A stretch of DNA of 64,000 bases from Fragilaria crotonensis (taxonomy: Eukaryota; Bacillariophyta; Fragilariophyceae; Fragilariales; Fragilariaceae), in NCBI GenBank assembly GCA_022925895.1, contig JAKSYS010000088.1, positions 1-64,000 on the forward strand, read 5' to 3'. Under the pieces are notes generated by a model. It was given only the letters and a program-made list of their open reading frames with translations, was not told the origin of the DNA and ran no database searches. The translations under genes and the position numbers were made by a program. Position 1 is the first letter of the stretch, and every line of letters starts with the position of its first letter. Of this stretch, positions 53,967 through 64,000 are shown one piece after another.

Positions 53967-54492
53967 CTCCGGAGTAATTGATACATACTCGGAGTTACAG
54001 AGTCCAACATACAACCAACCAAAAGAGACCGCAAAAAACAAAAAACCAGAACTCTGACAATGGTTTTTTCTTTGTGTTGGATTTGAATGCAACGTCAGGC
54101 GTTACGCGGTCATTGAAGTATTGGTCATACTGTTAGCGGTGATACTTTGGCACTTGCAGCTTTCAGTACCTGGTACTGGTACTGTATTACCACATGTACT
54201 TTAAAACAAACGCAGAGAATCTCAACGGTCGAGAACTGCCAAACAAAATTTGTGCCTGCCTGGCGCGACGTGGTCCAAACCTCAGAACTCAGGTGTCCTG
54301 GTATGATCGTACAGCGTTATTGCGTAGGAAACCCGTTTCCGAGCATGCCGAGTCCAAACGGAAGCTAGTATCCGATTGATTGCATGTGCTAAATCGCAAG
54401 ACATACGAAAATTTGTCACTCGAGTCTCGCAGACTCTTGCATTCTCCAATTCAGGGCTCCAAAACTCGCGCTCGTTGACGAAATAGTACAGC

Positions 54493-55438
54493 ATGTCGAG
54501 GCCGAATCAGACGCCGAACATGGTGGAATCTATCGTCAATACACTGCTCTTCAAGCCTCCTAGGCCCCGTCCTTATGAGTTTCCCTGTCGTCTCATTCAT
54601 CTTACTACAAAGCATCAAGAAAAAATAACTGCAACGTATGTAAAATCCCGCTTTGCGAACGTAACTGTTCTGTATTCACATGGCAATGCTGAGGACTTAA
54701 ATACAAGCTATGGCTGGATGCGACGCTTGTCGAGGGAATTAAATGTTAATGTGATTGGGTATGACTACACGGGGTACGGGCTTTCAACAGGTACGAACCA
54801 CCCTTGGTGATCAACTTCAAAGTTATTTGTAGATTACTCACCGCGCACTGCACTTGTACCATGGAACAGGGACGCCAAGCGAGGATAATTGCTATGCTGA
54901 TATTGAGGCTGTATTCAACTATCTTGTCAAGGATAAGAACATTTCGCCACATCAAATTGTCTTGTACGGTCGATCAGTTGGATCTGGTCCTTCTTGTTGG
55001 CTTGCTCGTAGAACTGCTTTGGAAGGGAACTCCGTTGGTGGCCTGATGCTTCATTCGCCCTTTGCTTCTGTTTATCGGGTGGTCTTCAATTTTGGATTCA
55101 CAATGATTGGAGACAAGTTTCCTAACATTGACAATATCAAGGACGTGTCCTGCCCTGTCTTTATATGTCATGGTCGAGACGACGAGGTCGTCCCTTTCAT
55201 TCATGGCGTTGAACTTCATAATGCAGTTCCTGAAGCATTACAAGCCAAGCCGTTTTGGATGGAAGATGTGGGGCACAATGATCACGGTCCTGCTGCGGAG
55301 GTGGAATTGATGCGAAATTTGAATCGGTATCTGGATTATCATATTTTGGCGCGACGGCTGTATCTCAAGCCTCCCCAATCGCGTTTGACGTCGCCGAAAC
55401 GCCGACAGCACATTGCCGTGCCTCGTCGTGAAGTCTGA
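54493..55438 (+). CDS. ABHD17-like alpha/beta hydrolase
   Basis: A serine hydrolase of the ABHD17/FAM108 group, whose animal members remove palmitate from membrane proteins. Exon 1, 54493-54790, and exon 2, 54870-55438, are joined by a 79-nt intron; exactly 289 codons (288 residues). Landmarks are VTVLYSHGNAEDLN (oxyanion region), GYDYTGYGLSTGTPSEDNCY across the splice, nucleophile Ser in LYGRSVGSGP, acid Asp in ICHGRDDEVVPF and His in VGHNDHGP. The N-terminus lacks the Cys cluster that palmitoylates animal ABHD17, so membrane association may differ. The C-terminal tail is basic. It converges on the FtsH gene, with 151 bp between the stops. Confidence 0.9.
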
Positions 55439-55589
55439 AGCTACACACGGCCATTGCAAGATAGAAGCGTTTGAAGTTGTAATGCAAGTGGACATTCGGT
55501 CGGCGTACGGTGTGCACTAGACCCACTTCTGTTGGTTCGTCGTCACTTCAGTTAATTAGTCATAATTCTATACAATACGCTATTCGTCT

Positions 55590-58246
55590 CTACGCCAAGC
55601 CAGGGGTAAGATTTCCATCTGGCATGGTATCCTCCTTCTTTTCTTCAGTCTCCGTAGCTTCTTCCTCTGGTTCCGCTTCATGACGGCTCGTAATGTATTC
55701 ATTGTATTGCGCGTCTCCAACGAATGGGCGCGGACCTACAAGGTCTACAATATCATCGTGTGTAATGGTTTCCCGGTCAAGCAGTCTCAGAGCCACTTGT
55801 TCAACTTCAGTCTTGCGTTCACGAATAAGGTCAAGAGTGCGTTGGTAGGCTGCATCGACGATTGAGCGAGCCTCCTCGTCGATGGCTTGAGCGGTTGCGT
55901 CCGAGTACGGCTTGTCGGCAGGCATGCCACTTTCATTCTCACGGAATGAAATTTGACCGACGCGTGAGTTCATCCCGTAATCCTTGATAGTGCTGTACAC
56001 CAATTCTGTGACTCTTCGAAGATCATCAGAGGCGCCAGTTGTAACGCTGCCAAAGAATACTTCTTCCGATGCGCGCCCCGCCAGTGCCATGCAGACGGTA
56101 TCCATAATCTGATCTTGCGATTGGAGGTTGGTTTCCTTCGGAAGATACTGCGCGTAGCCGAGGGCTCCACTGGTGCGTGGGATGATAGTTACTTTGACAA
56201 CAGGCGGGGTGTGCTCCAGGAACCAGCCTGCCACGGCATGGCCTGCCTCGTGGTAGGCAACAATTGATCGTTCTTCTTCACTCATGATCTTATTGGACTC
56301 CAGGCCGCCAATGATTCGATCTGTAGCCTTCTCGAAGTCTTCAAATGTCACGCTCTCACCCTTGCGACGAGCCGCAACGATTGCCGCCTCATTACAAATG
56401 TTAGCAATATCAGCTCCTGCAAAGCCGGGCGTTAGACCGGCCAAGCGGCCAGCGATCTCGTCGATCGGTCCCGCCAACGTGATTCCCTTTAAATGCACTT
56501 GGAAGATTTCTTTGCGCCCTTGAAGATCCGGCTTATCCACTTGGATTTGCCGATCAAAACGACCTGGTCTCAAGAGAGCTTTATCGAGAATGTCGGCACG
56601 ATTCGTGCCTGCCAACACCACGACACCTGTGGAAGGTGAGAAGCCATCCATTTCTACCAACAGCTGGTTGAGTGTGTTTTCGCGTTCGTCGTTCCCTCCA
56701 CTGAAGCCGCCCCGTCCACGTTGGCGACCAACAGCATCAATTTCGTCAATAAAGATGATGCAAGGAGCGCTTGCGCGAGCGTCCTTGAACAGGTCTCTCA
56801 CACGAGAAGGTCCGACACCAACAAACATTTCCAAAAAGTCAGACCCACTGATACTGAAAAACGGAACGCCGGCTTCACCGGCAACAGCCTTGGCAAGAAG
56901 TGTTTTCCCCGTTCCTGGTGGTCCGCACAAGAGAGCACCTTTCGGGATCTTGGCACCCAACTTGGTGAATCGACTCGAGTCTTGAAGGAAATCAACGAAT
57001 TCCATGATCTCTTTCTTAGCTTCTTGGCATCCAGCGACATCAGCAAATGTCACACTAACATCTTCCTTTTTGATCTTCTTGGCGTTTGACTTTCCAATCT
57101 GAAAGATTCCTCCACCTCGGCCGGCAGCTCCGGCACCACCAGTGCGGAACATCCACACTGTCAATCCCACCATAGCCAACATGGGGCTTGACTTGATGAA
57201 CTCTAGCAACCAATTCGTTTCCGTGACGTACTGAACTGGAATAAAGTCTCTTGGCTGAGCTCCACTCTCATGTTGCGACTTGGCCAACTTTTCTTCCAAG
57301 CTCTCCACGGAACCAATATAAAAGTGATAAACATGTGTGTTTTGTCCATGTTTTCCGTCTGTAGCAGATGCATTTAATTCCGACCGCCCGCTCATGTCCA
57401 TATGGGTCCCATCATCCCATTCTTCCGAGACAAGTTCGCCTGGCGTTTCCACAGCGAACGATCCCATCGAAGAACCTGATGCAGTGGGCATGCCCGGCGC
57501 ACCTTCTTTCATATGCACACGCGCCATATTTTTGTTGACAATGACCAATTTCTCAACATCCTTCATGAGGTGGGCCCGGAAATCATGCCACGTAATTTCT
57601 GGACCATTTTTCTTGGCCTCACTGTCTCGAAGCGAATTGAATCCCATAAGGATGAGTAAGAGCGCCAACGTGGCTCCAATGTTTTCTTGACTTTGATTGT
57701 TTGAGTTTCCTGAATTACCACCTGGACCTGAGCGATTTTTGCGAGAACCTTTGGATTTGGTTCCTTTCGCCTTGTTGGTATGCGCATCCGCCTTCTTCTC
57801 TCCGTTCTGAACGTTCGGGTCCGTGCCATTGTTGGTGTTATTGTCAGTCGAGTCCGTGCCGTCCTTCGAAGGCGATTTCTTGGGGACAACGCCCTTGGGA
57901 AAGAAGTTTTCAAACCCTATTATGAATGAATGATACCAGAGTCGGTGAGCCAAATGCCAAAGAACAAAAGTGAGTGAGTCAAAGTCGTGAAAAGAAGTGA
58001 TTGTCCTGAGACGACCACACGTATATTCAACTAGTTCCACTTACCTTTGGGTACCTTCACTTGATTCCAAATCCACTCCAGCGAAATTGTCTGAATTTGA
58101 GGTTGGTGAGGCGTGTCAGTCAACTTTGTCGCGGCAAAGAATATGGTCCGTTTGCCAATTGGGGCTGACACAGCGGATGTCGACGCTGATGCTCTCGACC
58201 ACAATGCCCTTCTTGCATGTGCTTGAACTAACAACGCTCTATTCAT
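55590..58246 (-). CDS. Mitochondrial m-AAA-type FtsH metalloprotease, second paralogue
   Basis: A second FtsH/AFG3-type protease. Exon 1, 58045-58246, and exon 2, 55590-57916, are joined by a 128-nt intron with phase restored in [13 protein letters not shown]; 842 residues. The presequence is basic and Ala-rich ([20 protein letters not shown]). A charged Lys/Asp/Asn linker precedes the first membrane span ([13 protein letters not shown]); the second is [12 protein letters not shown]. Walker A GPPGTGKT is near residue 394, Walker [13 protein letters not shown] follows, and zinc-site HEAGH lies near 622. It shares the AAA and protease domains closely with the gene at 30350-32803 but diverges in the N-terminal region, as expected for an old paralogue pair. 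It is divergent from proteasome alpha-2. Confidence 0.93.
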
Positions 58247-58982
58247 TGTGCCTGGCAAGAGTAGGTAGTGTTGTACACTAAGGAGCAATGGAGAAGTGTT
58301 GTAGAACCGGTGGCACCGGTACTCTTGTTTGTGGGCACAACGTCTGCGTCGGCAGGAGTGAGAGAACAAGCAAACGGAGAACCCGTCGGAACAAGCGAGG
58401 TTGACGCCTGTAGACTATATGAACGTAGAGTGTGTGTAGTGTTAAAAAAAAGGGGAAATTTGAATAATACCGCCTTTTTTATAGCCACTTTACAAAAACT
58501 ACGACGTACTGTAGTACCTGGGACTATGTACAGTACAGTGATTTACTTTGTCAGAATCTATGTTTTTACAATTGAGCGCTTTTCAATTTTAAAATTTCAA
58601 CAACACCTTTCCACCACCCCTACCACTAACCAGTACTACAGTACCAGGTCCTCATTACTTGTGCACATGTCCCGCAGATATACTTGTATACAGTATACAG
58701 TATGCACAATTGACCCGTCGCCCTGCGAAGACATTTCTTCGAGATGCTTCGCTCTGGATCTTTGAGTCGAACGACGACCTGCAAGAATATGCAGACAAGC
58801 AATACAGTAGGGACTCTTACCTGGTACTGAGTACTACTACTATATGTAGGCTAACTCTTCTGCACATAGTCCGTCTACCTCATACCGGTCCATTATATCA
58901 CTGCACACAGCTGCTATTATTCAGGTTGACAGAAACAACTCTCGTACTTGTACTTCTTGTACTCCTTTTGATTTGGTGCAAC
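58247..58982. promoter_or_regulatory. Divergent promoter between FtsH and proteasome alpha-2
   Basis: These 736 bp separate two protein-quality-control genes on opposite strands, a possible co-regulated pair (inference). GTAC words lie at 58500-58540 and 58630-58700. No specific site can be named. Confidence 0.4.
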
Positions 58983-59839
58983 ATGGGCGACTCTGCATAC
59001 TCCTTCTCTCTGACTACATTTTCCCGTACGGGAAAGCTGTTACAGATCGAATACGCTCTCAATGCCGTTGCGAACGGACGCACTTCGTTGGGAATTTGCA
59101 CCAAAGATGGTGTCGTGATTGCTACCGACAAGAAGCTGAGCTCGCCGCTGGTCGATATCGACCATGTTCACAAGGTAGAACAAATTACGCCATCCTGCGG
59201 ATTTGTCTACAGTGGCGTCGGACCGGATTATCGCGTTTTGGGTGAGTGCTCGCTTGCGCTGATGTCAACATTTTTCAATTATCTTGTGTACCTGCGTCAT
59301 ATCCTGTAGTCGATGAGATTTAGATGGTTTGGAAAGTTAGTGAAAGAGATCGTATACCGTTCCATCTAACTCTTTGCATCACTCGTCTAGTCCGCAAGGC
59401 CCGCAAATCTGCTCAGTCGTACTATCTCCAATATGCCGAAGTCCAGCCCGTTAGCCAACTTGTCAAACAGACAGCCTCGGTAATGCAAGAATATACCCAG
59501 AGCGGCGGTGTCAGACCGTTCGGTATCTCCTTGCTCGTCGCTGGTACAGAGGGCGATGGTACTCCCCGTTTATATCAAGTTGATCCGTCTGGCGCCTACT
59601 TTGGTTGGAAGGCGACTGCCATTGGCAAGAATTACGTGAATGCCAAGAATTTTTTGGAGAAGCGATATCAAGATGATATGGAACTAGAAGATGCAATTCA
59701 CACGGCACTGTTGACTCTGCGAGAGGGCTTTGAAGGCGAAATGAACAGCCATAACATTGAAGTCGGGGTGGTCCGAAATGGAAAGTTTGCGCTTTTGACC
59801 CCAGCGCAGATTCAAGATTACTTGGATGAAGCCAACTAG
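58983..59839 (+). CDS. PSMA2: 20S proteasome subunit alpha-2
   Basis: An alpha-ring subunit of the 20S proteasome, forming the gated entry and docking site for regulators. Exon 1, 58983-59241, and exon 2, 59391-59839, are joined by a 149-nt GTGAGT...CTAG intron; 235 residues, the normal length. The alpha-type signature [20 protein letters not shown] follows the short N-terminus [12 protein letters not shown], typical of alpha-2. [38 protein letters not shown] and [16 protein letters not shown] are all family-typical. As an alpha subunit it lacks the N-terminal Thr nucleophile. The start at 58983 is fixed by the signature; upstream in-frame Met residues are not conserved. Confidence 0.96.
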
Positions 59840-60439
59840 TGTTACAATTGCATACTCGAAGCGGTGGGGTCATCACAGTTCTAGGATCCCATGGAATGGT
59901 TGGTGGTGCTTAGGTTCTTTAGTCAGGTGACGGTAGATAATGCAGACAAAAGTTTCTCCTATCCGACATTCAATTTACTTCACTTGTGTTGCTCGTTGGC
60001 GAAGTTCATGTGAGATCGCCGACGCTTCTTGACTTGTAGTAGATCCATAGTTTCCCAAACCATGCTCCAGCGGCCATGCGATGTGGTTCCTCCACACAAA
60101 CTAAAAAAAACTTAGCTCTGCGTTGTTTCCAATTTTTCTCGCTTTTACCCTCCAAGTCCTGAACAAAGACATCAGCAATTCTTGATGTACTTAGGATTTT
60201 AGACACACAAGTTTTCTCCGTTGTAGTCCACGCTAAGTTTGTTGCACCTACACTACAAATGCTATCGATGTGCTGCACCCGTGTGCCCGTCGCGAAAGGT
60301 TTGGATTTGGGAGAGTGATGACACATGTTGAGTCGTTAGCGAAGGATAACCCTGAGCGGCGAACTAGTGGAGTAACTTAACTGATACCGATGCCCAAAAG
60401 GATATTTTGGAGAAACCCAAACTAGGTTGTCATCACAGA
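59840..60439. other. Intergenic, no supported gene
   Basis: Downstream of PSMA2. A 106-codon minus-strand frame (60006-60326) matches no known family. Otherwise unremarkable. Confidence 0.5.
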
Positions 60440-61290
60440 GTCACTGTTGTCAAATACTTGTATATTGGTGTGAACAAGAACAAAGGCTATTGGAACTCAT
60501 ATCACATGAGTCTTCAATTTGAAGATGTTGTCCAGTGCTTTAATTTTACCCCACCTTTGACTTACTGGTCATGTTCAATCACAGCAGCCAAAGTGCCCCT
60601 CTGGACTCATCAAATGTTGAAGTCTTATGGAGAAGCACAATGGAAAATGAGAGATTTGGTCAAACATGTGGAAGTGGAATTCTTGGTCACAACTGACCAA
60701 CAGGAAAAATCAAATTTATTGAAAGGTCGAAGGAGCTACTGCTTCTGAAAGCACTCAGAGATAAGGGTGTGCTGATGCTGCAGCAGCTGCAAGGTTACAC
60801 CAAAAAGATACTTCAAGATTTTGTAAGGAACAATCTAAGGGATCAAACTGCTCCTGGACGGGAAGGATAGCCCAACAAAGGCCTTTTGCAAGCTCTCACA
60901 GATTGAGGGCTGATTGATAGGGGCGGGGCCGTTGTTAGAAAAGAACTACACACCAGTTGGCGGACGTTAAAACCAAATCACAGGGGCTCAAGATCATTTG
61001 TGGATGGAAGGAGCACTTTGTCAATCTCATGCTAAGTCATATCTAACCTGCAAGTTGCAAATGATGTATTCCAAGCATGATGGTGGTAAAGTTGTGTCAG
61101 AAGGAGTGAAATAACTTGTCAAGGCGGCAAAGCGGGAGAAAGCAGCCTCAATGACAGTGCTATAAGTAAATAGGACTGTGGATGTTTTGATGTTGTTTTG
61201 CCTGAGTATGGAGATCCTGAATATGATGAGATTTGTTGATTTATCTGGTGGTGTTGATGTGTCAAAGTATTGACTTAGCTTGTACATGGT
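60440..61290 (+). pseudogene. Decayed DDE-superfamily endonuclease of a DNA transposon
   Basis: KGYWNSYHMSLQFEDVVQCF and MLKSYGEAQWKMRD recall the DDE endonuclease genes widespread in diatoms (KGYWTYDHMVLQxEDVxDxL, then a GLN..MLKSYGG.QRKMRD block). The Asp-bearing FDHS segment between them has been lost. Later frames hold LKALRDKGVLMLQQLQGYTK and a PNKGLLQAL piece, separated by stops. A long-dead plain DNA transposon with no functional product. Confidence 0.55.
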
Positions 61291-63188
61291 GAAACCTGAA
61301 CAATAGTAATGGTGCTCATTTGGTGCATGGCAGGACTTGTGTATTTTTCCATGCCAACATACACTGGTGGTGTAGCAGCGTCACAAAGGAAATGACTTTA
61401 CCTTTATACCATCATAGCTAGTGGGTGAAAATCATAAGTTTGGGTGTGTGCAAAAGACGCTCAAGCAGAACATTTGTCCAGTAGCTACTACTATGCATTG
61501 AACCTATGAAATCTGATATGTGATGCTTCCATCAATTGCTAAGAAGCATGGAGGAGCTGGTGGGCACCCCAAAACAAAGAGTTTTTGGCATCAAAGTGAA
61601 TGGCAATTGGCAACAATTCTGCTTTCATCTGTTGTAACTGCTGCCGCCGAGATCATAATAAGAGGACACGTCCAAATCCCCGAATGTCACCCGAGAGTTT
61701 CTTGCTTCCTGAGGAGAAAATGGACAATACAACGATGACGGGCATAGTGAAAGGAGCAATATGAAACGAAAAGACAACCATGGCAAAGCAAGAGGAAAAA
61801 TATGAAGACTCACCACTCAATACTGTAGGTGCTGTAAAGAGGAAAAATGCAGGTCAGATAAAGACAATATGGAAGAGGAAACACATGACTAAAGTAACCA
61901 AAGCTAGGTTGAACAAAAAAGCAGGAAACTAGATCAGTATTACAATTCCTTTGCTCCTTACTTGTCATTTCCAGCATCTACATTACTTGTCTTGGTCATG
62001 TTGTTCATGGTCACTTGGTTTTAATCATCATTGTGGGCTCTATTATGCACGTGAAGTGGTGTAGAATAGTACTAGTACTAGCTAAACTGCAACATTTGCT
62101 CATCACTGATTTTGACACAACATTGGGGTCACACAAACATGTGACAAGAGTACCGCACCTCCTTCATGAATAATTATGACCACCACTGTCGAGGTAGATG
62201 AATAGCACATGTGTGCAAAGATCTGTAGTCAACATTGCCATCATCAGAAAAGATCTTGGCTCCATGAAAAAGAAGTGATCATGGTTGATTTTTGTTTAGT
62301 CTTCATGACAGGATACCATGCTGTCTTCAGTGGAAGATTGGTGTGGCTGGCAAAGAAACTTAGAAATGTGTGACATAATAAAGTTATCGACTATTGCAAA
62401 CATGGCCAAAATATGTGTACTTTATTAAAATAGAGTAATCAAAATGTACAATATGGCAAAAGTGTACAGAATGATATAGAAAGTCTTTAACCTTATATTT
62501 ATGGACTAGAGTACATCGTAAATTCCCCTCTAAAATACAATTTAAGACAGGCTGGTTTCAATATTATACCACTGGTGTGAAATGTGAACGCAGTTAAAAA
62601 TTTAAAACATGCACTCAATTCCATATATAGTCAAGAGTCAACTGCGAAGAGTTCAGTGCAAGTAGGCCAGTAGGAACTACTCTCGGGGAAAATGGTATCA
62701 TACAGTACGTAACCGAACGTGCTTGTGGCTTTTCGGAGTGGTATATTACCGGCACAGTACCTAAGTAATGCAAAAGGAGCTTTCTGATTTGACATTTTCT
62801 TTGCTTTGCGGCCTCTGAAGAAAAACCGTCTATGACACTACTCGGACTTGTTATACGATCGTTTGTTCTCTGCATACTGTACATGCATGTGAACATCTGG
62901 TTCGGATTTGTCGCATCGTCATTTTCTACTGTAGCGTAGTACTGGGATGGCAAAGCGAAGCGTGATGTCACGCACGACAAACGATGATGACAGCTGATAC
63001 GAGAACCTTCTATTTCTTTTGGAGTCAGAATATTGTGGAAATCATAAAACCCATCGGAACGCCAACGCAAATCATTTTGAGCTCGTTCAGAACGACACCT
63101 AAGCTCACCATCCACTTCCATCCTCCGCCCTCATTCAACGCTCTTCTTCAAGGTCCCCTCAGGATACTGGCTACCAAAGCTCAGCACA
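61291..63188. other. AT-rich intergenic region, possible transposon debris
   Basis: About 1.9 kb without a credible gene. 61.3-62.3 kb may continue the dead transposon. A 168-codon minus-strand frame (62615-63121) matches nothing. The last few hundred bases should include the kinase promoter. Confidence 0.5.
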
Positions 63189-64000
63189 ATGCCGCGACTA
63201 CCATGTTGTCCTTCTCCTGCTGTCGTTGAAGTATGCTGTGTGGGACACCGGGAGGCAACAGACGGTTCCGAATTGTGCCTCTGCCTGTGTGAAGGACACG
63301 GCAAGGTCTGCCCATGTGCGAAAAAAGTGGCCAAATGCCATGCCATTCGAGCCACGGCGGCTCTTTATCGGGATTCCAATGTCTTTCGGCCTCGGCTCCA
63401 GCTCAGCAACAAACAGCATCAGAAGCAAACGCCGCTCTGTTCGGTTCGAGTCTTTCGACCAGATGAGCTCGAAATAGGCGCCAAATTGGGAGCTGGAGGA
63501 TTTTGTCAAGTTCATCATGTCAGAATACGTGAAGATGATCACGATGTGAATAAGCATCAGTATGCTATCAAGTTTCTCAAAAGGCAAACTATCGTGGACA
63601 AGAAGCGGTTTCTCCAAGGGGCAGCCGATATTGCAGTTGAAGTGAACTTTTTGGCTGCTTTTAGCAATGAAATCAATGGTTGTGGCAATAACCATATAAT
63701 AAAGCTGCATGGCGTCGCAGAAGGTGTGATCGATACCGAAGATGGAGGATTCGAAGATCGACAATTATTTGTCATTATGGATCAACTTGTGGAGACGTTG
63801 GACCATCGTTTGTATCATAAATGGAAGGCGGAACACGTAATGCATCATGACATGTTCCATCCTCTCGCGAGATTATCTCATGAATTTCAGAGAAGAAGAC
63901 AGGAAGCGCTTGTCGTGCGCCTTAACGTGGCGTTGGAAGTTGCTGACGCCATGCGATACCTACATTCACTGAAGGTTGTTTACCGAGATCTGAAGCCGGA
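63189..64000 (+). CDS. Protein kinase, N-terminal part (cut by window edge)
   Basis: An open frame of 270 codons from ATG 63189 to the end of the window. Residues 20-70 are Cys-rich (ELCLCLCEGHGKVCPCAKKV), unusual ahead of a kinase. The kinase domain starts near residue 96: glycine loop KLGAGGFCQVHHV (about 99-111), catalytic Lys in QYAIKFLKR (about 128), then a gatekeeper region LFVIMDQLVETLDHRLYHKW and catalytic loop VVYRDLKP (YRD instead of HRD) where the window stops. A long insert (HHDMFHPLARLSHEFQRRRQ) precedes helix E. A Ser/Thr-type kinase by the DLKP motif; the subfamily is uncertain. Intact as far as visible. Confidence 0.85.
   Translation, partial: MPRLPCCPSPAVVEVCCVGHREATDGSELCLCLCEGHGKVCPCAKKVAKCHAIRATAALYRDSNVFRPRLQLSNKQHQKQTPLCSVRVFRPDELEIGAKLGAGGFCQVHHVRIREDDHDVNKHQYAIKFLKRQTIVDKKRFLQGAADIAVEVNFLAAFSNEINGCGNNHIIKLHGVAEGVIDTEDGGFEDRQLFVIMDQLVETLDHRLYHKWKAEHVMHHDMFHPLARLSHEFQRRRQEALVVRLNVALEVADAMRYLHSLKVVYRDLKP

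Larger units (their letters stand above)
50745..54492. other. Gene-poor repeat-rich intergenic region
   Basis: About 3.7 kb without a host gene. It holds a 152-bp tandem duplication, a DDE transposase remnant and two adjacent MITEs, listed separately. 50.75-51.4, 52.6-53.0 and 54.0-54.5 kb show nothing identifiable. Confidence 0.6.

Noticed and set aside
60006-60326. 106-codon minus-strand frame
   Set aside because: No homology, signal or splice support.
62615-63121. 168-codon minus-strand frame
   Set aside because: No recognisable domain, atypical composition, and it lies in the likely promoter of the kinase gene.
1-64000. CRISPR arrays, rRNA or tRNA genes, bacterial operons
   Set aside because: No regularly spaced direct repeats of CRISPR type, no rRNA core sequences and no cloverleaf with both A and B boxes were found; genes carry spliceosomal introns.

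Overview
The window looks like nuclear DNA of a pennate diatom. The supporting signs are a secreted protease with a PT-rich (P-T-R-K-P-T) tail, a plastid-type presequence ending in an ASAFAP-like motif, many single-exon genes mixed with genes carrying short GT-AG introns (65-170 nt), a CoDi-like Ty1/copia element, remnants of DDE transposases of the type common in diatoms, and a probable selenocysteine-containing MsrA. The species cannot be fixed from sequence alone.

Layout. 0-9 kb: an M6 metallopeptidase, a C5 cytosine DNA methyltransferase and a DENN-domain protein. 9.8-17 kb: a HAD-like phosphatase gene split by a young LTR retrotransposon (330-bp LTRs with one difference, 5-bp target duplication). 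17-20.5 kb: a pogo/mariner-like TIR element and a conserved stramenopile gene with a long acidic tail. 20.9-25.3 kb: a five-exon membrane gene fusing a class II glutamine amidotransferase, a SIS domain and paired EF-hands. 25.3-30.3 kb: a gene-poor stretch of tandem repeats and TIR-element debris. 30.3-50.7 kb: a gene-dense block with m-AAA FtsH, Nudix hydrolase, type II membrane glycosyltransferase, DGAT2, a small Cys-rich secreted protein, a LON-domain protein, a plastid ABM-fold protein, Sec-MsrA, a small membrane protein, an ELO elongase, a V-ATPase c-like proteolipid and a long cystathionine gamma-synthase. 50.7-54.5 kb: repeats, including two MITEs side by side that share an 8-bp target sequence. 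54.5-59.8 kb: an ABHD17-like hydrolase, a second m-AAA FtsH and proteasome alpha-2. 60-63 kb: a decayed transposase region. 63.2 kb to the end: the start of a protein kinase, cut by the window edge.

Functional links. The genes are independent eukaryotic units, not operons. Lipid synthesis is represented by DGAT2 and ELO, mitochondrial proteostasis by two FtsH paralogues, and redox/sulfur metabolism by MsrA and cystathionine gamma-synthase, but adjacency does not imply a shared pathway. Several otherwise sound host genes each show one reading-frame slip, most of them explainable by one base in a short homopolymer. That looks more like residual assembly indels than a cluster of pseudogenes and should be kept in mind throughout.
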